A DNA stretch of 6,851 bases from an uncultured Bacteroidaceae bacterium (GTDB taxonomy: Bacteria; Bacteroidota; Bacteroidia; Bacteroidales; Bacteroidaceae): the NCBI GenBank assembly GCA_934364765.1, contig CAKRMO010000060.1, positions 1-6,851 on the forward strand, read 5' to 3'. Under the pieces are notes generated by a model. That model ran no database searches, had not been told where the DNA came from, and was given only the letters and a program-made list of their open reading frames with translations. A program made the position numbers and the translations under genes. This document shows positions 1 to 5,694 of this stretch, piece after piece (position 1 is the stretch's first letter; the number at the start of each line of letters is the position of its first letter).

Positions 1-36
1 TCGTGCCAAGACTCGGATTATAATAAACAAAGACTC

Positions 37-258
37 CTATACAAGGTTCATATATCCGGGTTTGCTTCCTGCAAGCTCTATCAGCATTGTTTGGCATATT
101 GCATAAAACTTTTTACCATAAGTAACTTCGTTACAATTAATAATTGTGTCCAAAGCGGCTGTTTTTTGCGCTAAAACCCACTGGGGCGTAAAGATGGTAA
201 ATAAAAACAGTATGCCAACAAAAAGCCTAATCACATCGTTTTGTATTCTCTTTTCCAT
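37..258 (-). CDS. Small putative secreted protein, 73 aa, unknown function
   Basis: I do not recognise this gene. From the ATG at 258 it encodes 73 residues. The N-terminus is a classic signal peptide: a basic start (MEKRIQNDVIR), a hydrophobic core (LFVGILFLFTIF) and a plausible cleavage region ending VLAQ near residue 31, typical of Bacteroidota exported proteins. The mature part is only about 42 residues, with two cysteines (in INCNEV and AICQT), and no recognised domain. A GTG at 288 would add ten residues (MKNITKSKFY) ahead of the signal peptide, so I prefer the ATG. No Shine-Dalgarno is seen, which is common in this phylum. The gene lies about 260 bp downstream of a strong candidate promoter (551-520) and may be the main product of that transcript. 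It is AT-richer than its neighbours. After the TAG stop the same frame stays open to the window edge, so a truncated longer gene is possible. Confidence 0.45.
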   Translation of the reverse strand: MEKRIQNDVIRLFVGILFLFTIFTPQWVLAQKTAALDTIINCNEVTYGKKFYAICQTMLIELAGSKPGYMNLV

Positions 259-287
259 ATAAAATTTTGATTTGGTAATGTTTTTCA

Positions 288-310
288 CCGACCGCCTGTC
301 GGCATTTTTT
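288..310 (+). terminator. Short GC hairpin followed by T-run (weak terminator-like)
   Basis: CCGAC at 288-292 pairs with GTCGG at 298-302 around a 5-base loop, and a T-run (305-310) follows on the plus strand. The stem is only 5 bp. No plus-strand gene lies upstream for it to terminate. In the minus-strand transcript the same hairpin sits between the 8-codon ORF and the 73-aa gene, where it might act as a leader structure instead. Confidence 0.25.
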
Positions 311-315
311 GTTTT

Positions 316-342
316 TTACAGCATTCGGAAAATAGTTTTCAT
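316..342 (-). CDS. Eight-codon mini-ORF with perfect Shine-Dalgarno
   Basis: The ORF reads ATG to TAA and encodes MKTIFRML. It is preceded by AGGAGG (353-348) at an ideal 5-base spacing, the strongest ribosome-binding site in the window, although organisms of this type rarely rely on such sites. It starts 16 nt after the stop of the 34-codon ORF and ends about 57 nt before the ATG of the 73-aa secreted protein. It could be a leader peptide that couples or attenuates translation of the gene behind it, a remnant of a longer gene, or chance. No function is known to me. Confidence 0.25.
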   Translation of the reverse strand: MKTIFRML

Positions 343-358
343 GATTTCCTCCTACCTT

Positions 359-463
359 TCAAGAGTGCAGTCCCGATGCCACCGCAGCAACACCGTTCCG
401 TGTGGAATAGCCAGCCGGCAAAGCCGGCTTTTTCATAATACGCGCTTTCGCGCCTTTTCTCAT
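359..463 (-). CDS. 34-codon small ORF in a structured leader, unknown
   Basis: The ORF runs from ATG at 463 to TGA at 361-359. The N-terminal part is strongly basic (MRKGAKARIMKKP), followed by a small-residue-rich tail (GVAAVASGLHS). It lies about 50 nt downstream of the predicted start site of the 551-520 promoter. A second ATG (codon 10) would give a 25-residue form. The only SD-like AGGAG upstream is about 17 nt from the ATG, but it sits in the loop of a 6-bp hairpin (501-496 with 470-465) ending next to the start codon. After the TGA the same frame is open for 43 more codons, to a TAG at 229-227, so this may be the front half of a broken 77-residue ORF. The sequence also forms two strong hairpins, so a non-coding structured RNA is an equally fair reading. 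Confidence 0.3.
   Translation of the reverse strand: MRKGAKARIMKKPALPAGYSTRNGVAAVASGLHS
413..433 (+). terminator. Strong 7-bp GC hairpin with T5 tail (plus-strand orientation)
   Basis: AGCCGGC (413-419) and GCCGGCT (423-429) form a perfect 7-bp stem with an AAA loop. Five T residues (429-433) follow on the plus strand, the textbook form of an intrinsic terminator. No plus-strand gene precedes it. In the minus-strand transcript the hairpin is preceded by A residues, so it would not terminate that transcript and would fold inside the 34-codon ORF. It is either a terminator of an unseen plus-strand RNA or a leader structure. Confidence 0.35.
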
Positions 464-519
464 GGCGGACGTTGTTTTATCTCCTGCCGCTGCCTGTCCG
501 CACCGAACTCACGACATTG

Positions 520-551
520 CAAATATACCGATTAATTTCAATAAAGCCAAA
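520..551 (-). promoter_or_regulatory. Bacteroidota-type promoter, TTTG-N20-TATATTTG
   Basis: On the minus strand TTTG (551-548) is followed after exactly 20 nt by TATATTTG (527-520). This matches the Bacteroidota housekeeping consensus (-33 TTTG, -7 TAnnTTTG) in both elements and in spacing. Transcription should begin near 515-510 and run leftward through the 34-codon and 8-codon ORFs to the 73-aa secreted protein. It is the best promoter match in the window. Confidence 0.55.
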
Positions 552-833
552 TATTTTTGCATAATTCTAATTCTTATTCCAACGTATTGGATTTCAGCCT
601 TTTGTCCCGCATTGCCATTTATTTGCAAGGTTTTGTTTTTCAATGTGTTACAAACCGCAAAAATTATGTCTGACGTAGTTTGAATTATGTCTGATATAAT
701 TTTTCCTGCATAGGACATAGTTTTCCCTATGTCCCATGTAGTTTTTGGGGTGTTTGGAGAATACTGCCGATTTGGGGTTTTGCCGGAATTGTCGGGGCGC
801 ATGGCATACGCCCTTTACACCACCGTATGAAAT
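552..833. other. AT-rich spacer downstream of mlaF, no convincing gene
   Basis: This stretch holds the 21-bp tandem repeat (665-748) and otherwise AT-rich sequence. Just past the mlaF stop, 795-811 can fold in the minus-strand RNA as a 6-bp stem (GGCGUA with UGCGCC, one G-U pair) with a 5-base loop. It has no T-run, so it is a poor terminator candidate for the mla transcript. A minus-strand ORF of 97 codons (802-509) spans the region. Its first third is polar and low in complexity, its middle is the translated repeat, and its end covers the 551-520 promoter, so I do not call it a gene. Confidence 0.5.
665..748. repeat. Degenerate 21-bp tandem repeat, four units
   Basis: Units begin at 665, 686, 707 and 728. 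They share a core close to TATGTCTGAYRTAGTTTTCC. Units 1 and 2 are the most alike (identical TATGTCTGA). Unit 3 is the most diverged at its left end but keeps ACATAGTTTTCC. Unit 4 keeps TATGTC and ATGTAGTTTTT. The period is a multiple of three, and read leftward the units give seven-residue repeats (QTTSDII, KIISDII, KTMSYAG, KTTWDIG). The block lies between the 3' end of mlaF and the 551-520 promoter. Confidence 0.7.
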
Positions 834-1607
834 TTATGCCATATTTTCCTCCTCAAGCTCCGCCTTTTTCACTTTCCTGAAAAGGTCGGAGGCGAAGATG
901 AAGCTGTTGAGACGCTCGTTCTTCGAGGTCATTACATCGTGCATCGTGCCCTGCCATTCCTTATGCCCACCCGCCAAAAATATAATGTTCTCGCCTATGC
1001 CCATAACCGAGTTCATGTCGTGGGTGTTTATAATGGTTGTCATGCCATAGTCCTTGGTTATGCCGTGGATAAGTTCGTCAATCACGAGCGAGGTCTTAGG
1101 GTCAAGCCCGGAATTAGGCTCATCGCAGAAAAGGTATTTGGGGTTCATGGCTATCGCCCTCGCTATCGCCACGCGCTTCTGCATGCCCCCGCTTATCTCC
1201 CCCGGCAGCTTGTCGCCCGCACCCGTGAGGTCAACCCTTTCAAGGCAGTCGGCGGCACGGCGGCGGCGTTCACGCCACGACATTGTGGAGAACATATCGA
1301 GAGGGAACATAACGTTGTCGAGCACCGTCATGGAGTCGAACAGGGCGGCGTTCTGGAATATCATGCCCATTTCGCGCCTTAGCTGTGTGCGCTCCTTCTT
1401 CTGCATGGCGGAAAAGTTCCTGCCGTCATACAGCACCTCCCCGCTCGTGGGCTGCAACAGCCCCACGATGCACTTCATCAGCACTGTCTTGCCCGAGCCG
1501 CTCTGCCCTATTATAAGGTTCGTCTTGCCTTTTTCAAACACCGCGGAAATGCCTTTCAGCACCTCGCGGTCGTCAAAAGTCTTGTGCAGGTCCTTTAGTT
1601 CAATCAT
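834..1607 (-). CDS. mlaF: MlaF-type ABC transporter ATPase (MCE lipid transport)
   Basis: The product is a 257-residue cytoplasmic ATPase that would power an MCE/Mla lipid transporter moving phospholipid between the inner membrane and the periplasmic carrier. All nucleotide-binding motifs are intact: Walker A GQSGSGKT (34-41), Q-loop Q85 in MIFQNAALF, signature ISGGMQKR (138-145), Walker B YLFCDEP with D162 and E163, D-loop SGLD ending at 169, and H-loop H196 in NTHDMNS. The ISGGMQKR signature, the FQ-x-AALFDS-x-TV-x-DNV segment after the Q-loop, and the neighbour gene identify MlaF rather than a generic ATPase. The length is typical of the family. The ATG at 1607 follows the mlaE stop by 4 nt, implying one transcript and coupled translation. 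No Shine-Dalgarno is visible. No MCE-domain gene (mlaD) follows within the window. Confidence 0.9.
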   Translation of the reverse strand: MIELKDLHKTFDDREVLKGISAVFEKGKTNLIIGQSGSGKTVLMKCIVGLLQPTSGEVLYDGRNFSAMQKKERTQLRREMGMIFQNAALFDSMTVLDNVMFPLDMFSTMSWRERRRRAADCLERVDLTGAGDKLPGEISGGMQKRVAIARAIAMNPKYLFCDEPNSGLDPKTSLVIDELIHGITKDYGMTTIINTHDMNSVMGIGENIIFLAGGHKEWQGTMHDVMTSKNERLNSFIFASDLFRKVKKAELEEENMA

Positions 1608-1611
1608 GGCG

Positions 1612-2358
1612 TCAGGAAAGAAGTTGGGTTAAAAACATATCAGAGAAAAGAATGAGCATGGAGCTTGAAACCACCGCGTCGGTGCTGGCCTTTCCCACGT
1701 TCACCGAGCCGCCCTCGACGGTGTAGCCGTAGTAGGACGAAACGCTGGAGATTATGAAGGCGAAGAACAGCGACTTTATCACGCCCATCCACAAGAACCA
1801 CTCCGAGAACTCGTGCTGCATTCCCGCCGTGAGGTCGCTGGGGGTTATTATGTGGCCCAGATACGCCGTGGCATACGCGCCTATGATGCCGGAGACGGTT
1901 GAAAAGGTAACAAGCACGGGAATCATCGTAACCAGCCCGAGGATTTTGGGAAGTATAAGGTAAGAGGCGGAATTTACACCCATAATATCGAGCGCGTCAA
2001 TCTGCTGCGTAACCCTCATCGTGCCGAGTTCGGAGGCTATGTTCGAGCCCACCTTGCCCGAGAGGATAAGGCACATTATGCTCGACGAGAACTCGAGAAG
2101 CATTATCTCGCGCGTAACGTATCCCGAAGTCCAGTGGGGCATCCACGCGCTCTGCACGTTGAGCTTTATCTGTATGCAGATTACCGCGCCTATGAAGAAT
2201 GAAATAAGCAGCACAATCACAATGGAGTTGATGCCGAGCTGCTGCATCTCACGCAGATACTGCCTGAAAAACATACGCATTCTCTCGGGGCGGGAGAACA
2301 CGCGCCCCATGAGGCGGAGGTATTTCCCGAAAGTGGTCAGACTTTTTTGAATTAGCAT
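1612..2358 (-). CDS. mlaE: MlaE-type ABC transporter permease
   Basis: The product is a 248-residue inner-membrane permease of the MlaE family, the membrane partner of MlaF. After an amphipathic N-terminus (about 1-41) there is a first membrane segment (about 43-64). The family hallmark follows: GKVGSNIASELGTMRV and then QIDALDIMGVN (101-129), the cytoplasmic coupling region that contacts the ATPase. Further hydrophobic stretches lie around 133-165 and 188-208. The C-terminus has the conserved YGYTVEGGSVNVGKASTDAVV segment and a last hydrophobic helix. Length and order match the family. The start at 2358 is the first ATG after a TTA-rich leader. A -7 element (TAACTTTG) lies 33 nt upstream. 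The gene is divergent from lptB and runs directly into mlaF. Confidence 0.9.
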   Translation of the reverse strand: MLIQKSLTTFGKYLRLMGRVFSRPERMRMFFRQYLREMQQLGINSIVIVLLISFFIGAVICIQIKLNVQSAWMPHWTSGYVTREIMLLEFSSSIMCLILSGKVGSNIASELGTMRVTQQIDALDIMGVNSASYLILPKILGLVTMIPVLVTFSTVSGIIGAYATAYLGHIITPSDLTAGMQHEFSEWFLWMGVIKSLFFAFIISSVSSYYGYTVEGGSVNVGKASTDAVVSSSMLILFSDMFLTQLLS

Positions 2359-2390
2359 TTAACCGCCGTTTTTGATATTCACATTTTGTG

Positions 2391-2398
2391 CAAAGTTA
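2391..2398 (-). promoter_or_regulatory. -7 element of the mlaE-mlaF promoter (TAACTTTG)
   Basis: TAACTTTG on the minus strand matches TAnnTTTG perfectly and lies 32 nt before the mlaE ATG, at a suitable distance for a short leader. No TTTG is seen at the expected -33 distance, so the call rests on the -7 box and its position. Confidence 0.45.
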
Positions 2399-2437
2399 TG
2401 AAAACTTTCGGGGCGGATATGCGTTGCGGCTTTTTTC

Positions 2438-2469
2438 TTTCTCCAATTAGAGCGAAATTAGTAATTTTG
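2438..2469 (+). promoter_or_regulatory. lptB promoter (TTTC-N20-TAATTTTG)
   Basis: TAATTTTG at 2462-2469 fits TAnnTTTG exactly. TTTC at 2438-2441, three of four bases of the -33 element, lies 20 nt upstream. Transcription would start near 2476, leaving a leader of about 35 nt before the lptB ATG. The promoter probably also serves tamL. Confidence 0.5.
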
Positions 2470-2511
2470 TTTCGGCAAAGACAGCCTTGTTTAACATAAA
2501 TTCCACCATTG

Positions 2512-3333
2512 ATGGACCAGCAAAAACAAGAAAACGCAAACAGTTCCATGGTGCTGCGCACCGAGGGGCTTGTCAAGATATACGGCAAACGCACCGTGGT
2601 GAACGATGTGTCGTTTGAGGTGAGGCAGGGAGAAATCGTGGGGCTTCTCGGGCCAAACGGCGCGGGCAAGACAACCTCTTTCTACATGACCACCGGGCTT
2701 GTGAAAGCCAACGGGGGGCACATCTACCTTGACGGCAACGACATAACCGACTATCCCGTTTACAAGCGCGCCCAAAACGGCGTGGGCTATCTGGCCCAGG
2801 AGCCCTCGGTGTTTCGCAAGATGTCCGTTGAGGACAACATAGCCTCCGTGCTCGAAATGACGGGAAAGCCCAAGGCATACCAAAGGGAGAAGCTCGAAAG
2901 CCTGATAAGCGAGTTCCGCCTGCAAAAAGTGCGCAAGAACCTCGGCGACCGCCTTTCGGGAGGCGAGCGAAGGAGAACGGAGATAGCCCGCTGCCTTGCC
3001 ATAGACCCGAAGTTCATTTTGCTCGACGAGCCGTTTGCCGGAGTTGACCCCATTGCGGTGGAGGACATACAGTACATCGTATGGAAACTCAAATACCGCA
3101 ACATAGGCATTCTGATAACCGACCACAACGTGGAGGACACCCTTTGCATAACCGACAGGGCGTATATGCTTTTTGAGGGAAAGATACTCTTTCAAGGCAC
3201 ACCCGAAGAACTCGCCTCAAACCAGATTGTGCGCGACAAATACCTTACAAACAGCTTCCAGCTGCGCAAGAAGGACTTCCAGCTCATAGGAAGGCAGAAA
3301 GGCGAAAACAACGTGGAAACGAAACAGAACTGA
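2512..3333 (+). CDS. lptB: LptB, ATPase of the LPS export ABC transporter
   Basis: The product has 273 residues from the ATG at 2512. LptB is the cytoplasmic ATPase that, with LptF and LptG, extracts lipopolysaccharide from the inner membrane and drives it along the Lpt bridge. Seen motifs: Walker A GPNGAGKT (47-54), Q-loop Q96 in LAQEPSVFRKMSVEDN (an LptB hallmark), signature LSGGERRR (148-155), Walker B FILLDEP with D172 and E173, the FAGVDPIAVEDIQ segment typical of LptB, and H-loop H205 in ITDHNV. A polar N-terminal extension of about 13 residues and a basic, polar C-terminal tail (after about 252) make it longer than the E. coli protein (241 aa). A TTG one codon earlier is possible but the ATG is preferred. 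It is divergent from mlaE, and its TGA lies 12 nt before the tamL start, in the same frame. Confidence 0.95.
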   Translation: MDQQKQENANSSMVLRTEGLVKIYGKRTVVNDVSFEVRQGEIVGLLGPNGAGKTTSFYMTTGLVKANGGHIYLDGNDITDYPVYKRAQNGVGYLAQEPSVFRKMSVEDNIASVLEMTGKPKAYQREKLESLISEFRLQKVRKNLGDRLSGGERRRTEIARCLAIDPKFILLDEPFAGVDPIAVEDIQYIVWKLKYRNIGILITDHNVEDTLCITDRAYMLFEGKILFQGTPEELASNQIVRDKYLTNSFQLRKKDFQLIGRQKGENNVETKQN

Positions 3334-3345
3334 ACTGACGGCAAA

Positions 3346-5694
3346 TTGCATCTGTTGCGAACCATACTCCACTTGTTTGCAATCACGCTCGCGGGCACGG
3401 TTGCATTTTCATCGTGTTCGTCAGAGAAGTTTCTCGGAAACGGCAGCACGGTGCTTTCTTCAGTAAGCGTAAAATCCGCCGACAAAGCCGTAAACGCCAA
3501 AAACTACAGCCGCTACATAAAACAGCAGCCAAACTCAAAGTGGTTCGGGCTCGTGAAAGTGCCGCTCGGCATATACTGCATGGCGGGCAGGGACACCTCG
3601 CGCCGCCACGCACTGCGCAAACTCGGCGAAGCCCCCGTTGTGTACGACTCGGTGATGTCGGAAAACTCGCTCACAAACCTGCGCAACGCCATGATAAGCG
3701 CAGGGTATCTGAAAGCGGACGCATCATACGAGAAACGCCGCAAAAAACACAAGACAAGCGTGGAATACACCATAAAGCCAGGCGCACTTTATTCCATTGA
3801 TAACATAAAATGGCAAATCGACAACGCCGAGTTCCGCGAAATAATACGGAAAGACTCCGCAAACTCCCTTCTTTTCAAGGGCATGGCCTGCGACGTAAAC
3901 GTTTTGGGAGACGAGCGAAACCGCATCGTGAGACTTTTGCAGGACAACGGATATTATAATGTAAACCGCGACTTCGTGAGTTTCGTCGCCGACACATCGG
4001 CATACTCAAGAAATGTCTCCCTGCAAGTGAACGTTTCTTATGCAAGCGGCGCGCGCGATTCCGTAAAGGCTTACACAAAATACCACATAGGCAAGGTCAA
4101 CTTCTACTACAACACAAACGAAGACTCCGTGGGGGCAAGCAGCCTGCACTGCGACACCGTGAGCGACGGCATGGGGGGGACGGTATATTCCTACGGTCAT
4201 GCCATGCTGCGAAACAAGACCATGCTGCGCAATGTTTATTTCCGTCCGGGCGACACATACAACCAGTCAAAAGTGCAAAACACCTACCAGAAACTGGGCG
4301 GACTTTCGATTACAGACTTTGCATCCGTGAAGCTCAGCGAGGCGGAATGCGACTCCGCACACGGACAGCAAAACGCCACAGACGCACTGACGGCAGACAT
4401 ATTCTTCAACACTCGCGACATAAACTCCATAAGCTTTGAGCTTGAGGGCACAAACATGGCAGGAGACCTTGGAGCGGCCGCCGCGCTTTCGTTCGAAAAC
4501 CGCAACGTGTTCAGAGGCGCGGAAACGTTCGACATGAAGCTGCGCGGCGCGTTCGAGGCCATAAAGGGGCTTAAAGGCTACAACAATAACGAAAACTACA
4601 TAGAATTCGGCGTTGAGGCCAATTTGAAGATGCCAATCCTTGTGCGCCCGCTGCAACGCCACCGCCGCATGAGTTCGGTTGTGAACTCGGAAGTGTCGCT
4701 GCTATACAACACGCAAGACCGCCCGGAGTTCCACCGCCGCACCCTCACGGCGGGAATACGCTACATCTGGAACTCGTGGCAGAACAAGCTGCAGCACCGC
4801 CTCGACCTGATAAGCCTCAACTATGTGTTCATGCCGTGGATTTCAGACACGTTCCGCCACGACTACCTTGAGAACAACTCTTCGCGCAATTCCGTCTTGC
4901 GCTACTCATACGAGGATTTGTTCATAATGCGCTCGGCATACAGCATGGTTTACAACTCGCGGGGAAACCGCCTGTCGCGCCCGCTCGACTACACCAACAA
5001 TTCCTACAGGGTGCGCTTCGGCATAGAGACCGCAGGCAATCTGCTGTATTTGCTCTCGCACATCCTCCACAACAAGAAGAATGCCGACGGGCACTACAAG
5101 TTTTTCAACATCGCCTATGCGCAATATGCCAAAGCCGACCTGGATTTCGTGAAAAACTTCGTTATCGACGAGCGCAACGCCGTGGCCTTTCACGCCGGCC
5201 TGGGACTTGCGCTGCCATACGGCAACGCCTCGATTGTGCCATACGAGAAAAGGTATTTCGCCGGCGGCGCAAATTCCGTCAGGGGCTGGAGCGTAAGGGA
5301 ACTCGGACCGGGAAAATTCCGCAGCAAGGACGGCAAAATCGATTTCATAAACCAGACCGGCAACATTAAGCTTGACGTGAACCTTGAATACCGCACCTTC
5401 CTGTTCTGGAAACTGCACGGCGCTGTGTTTGCCGACTGCGGAAACATATGGACAACGCGCAGCTACCCCGACCAGCCAGGGGGAAAATTCCAGTTCAACA
5501 ACCTGCTCAAGCAGCTTGCCGCAGCCTATGGCATAGGCCTGCGCCTTAACCTCGACTATTTCGTGCTGCGCTTCGACGGCGGCATGAAGGCCGTGAACCC
5601 ATACTATTCAAATTCGCGCGAACACTTCCCGATAATACATCCGCGCTTTTCAAGGGATTTCACTTTTCACTTCGCGGTAGGCCTGCCATTCTGA
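3346..5694 (+). CDS. tamL: TamL-like outer-membrane barrel lipoprotein (BamA/TamA superfamily)
   Basis: The product has 782 residues. Proteins of this family insert or assist outer-membrane proteins; TamL is the lipid-anchored Bacteroidota version of TamA. A hydrophobic signal ends in a lipobox AFSSC, with the lipidated cysteine at residue 24. POTRA-like segments follow, roughly 36-142, 143-235 and 240-345 (for example NLRNAMISAGYLKADASY and RLLQDNGYYNV). The beta-barrel spans about 355-782 and contains the diagnostic loop motif VRGW (645-648) in GGANSVRGW. The chain ends in FAVGLPF, with the terminal phenylalanine of a barrel signal. No ATG exists between the upstream in-frame stop and the lipobox; the start must be TTG at 3346 or TTG at 3355, the latter giving MRTILHLF. 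It follows lptB by 12 nt, so translational coupling is likely. No tamB gene follows. A generic BamA-like (surface antigen D15) label is the safe alternative. Confidence 0.82.
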   Translation: MHLLRTILHLFAITLAGTVAFSSCSSEKFLGNGSTVLSSVSVKSADKAVNAKNYSRYIKQQPNSKWFGLVKVPLGIYCMAGRDTSRRHALRKLGEAPVVYDSVMSENSLTNLRNAMISAGYLKADASYEKRRKKHKTSVEYTIKPGALYSIDNIKWQIDNAEFREIIRKDSANSLLFKGMACDVNVLGDERNRIVRLLQDNGYYNVNRDFVSFVADTSAYSRNVSLQVNVSYASGARDSVKAYTKYHIGKVNFYYNTNEDSVGASSLHCDTVSDGMGGTVYSYGHAMLRNKTMLRNVYFRPGDTYNQSKVQNTYQKLGGLSITDFASVKLSEAECDSAHGQQNATDALTADIFFNTRDINSISFELEGTNMAGDLGAAAALSFENRNVFRGAETFDMKLRGAFEAIKGLKGYNNNENYIEFGVEANLKMPILVRPLQRHRRMSSVVNSEVSLLYNTQDRPEFHRRTLTAGIRYIWNSWQNKLQHRLDLISLNYVFMPWISDTFRHDYLENNSSRNSVLRYSYEDLFIMRSAYSMVYNSRGNRLSRPLDYTNNSYRVRFGIETAGNLLYLLSHILHNKKNADGHYKFFNIAYAQYAKADLDFVKNFVIDERNAVAFHAGLGLALPYGNASIVPYEKRYFAGGANSVRGWSVRELGPGKFRSKDGKIDFINQTGNIKLDVNLEYRTFLFWKLHGAVFADCGNIWTTRSYPDQPGGKFQFNNLLKQLAAAYGIGLRLNLDYFVLRFDGGMKAVNPYYSNSREHFPIIHPRFSRDFTFHFAVGLPF

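Noticed and set aside
1..9. TTGGCACGA on the minus strand, like a sigma-54 -24 element
   Set aside because: The -12 element would lie outside the window, so a single short match cannot support a promoter call.
1..36. In-frame continuation (ESLFIIIRVLAR) after the TAG of the 73-aa ORF
   Set aside because: Twelve open codons to the window edge are expected by chance often enough. It is noted only as a caveat on the gene's true length.
359..433. Known riboswitch or SRP/6S/RNase P/tmRNA
   Set aside because: I compared the leader by eye with remembered core motifs of TPP, cobalamin, FMN, SAM, c-di-GMP, fluoride, SRP, RNase P and tmRNA and found no convincing match.
272..683. Plus-strand ORFs across the left spacer (87 and 73 codons)
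   Set aside because: Composition is implausible, they run through terminator-like hairpins and the tandem repeat, and no start signal or recognisable motif is present.
509..802. 97-codon minus-strand ORF directly downstream of mlaF
   Set aside because: Its start lies in a hairpin, its middle is the translated 21-bp repeat, its composition is low in complexity, and its 3' end contains the 551-520 promoter. No domain or signal is recognisable.
2491..3195. Long minus-strand ORF opposite lptB
   Set aside because: It is a shadow of the GC-rich lptB codons, whose product carries every ABC ATPase motif. The antisense translation shows no family features.
4906..5418. 170-codon minus-strand ORF inside tamL
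   Set aside because: It is antisense shadow of the barrel domain. The sense frame has the VRGW motif and barrel pattern.
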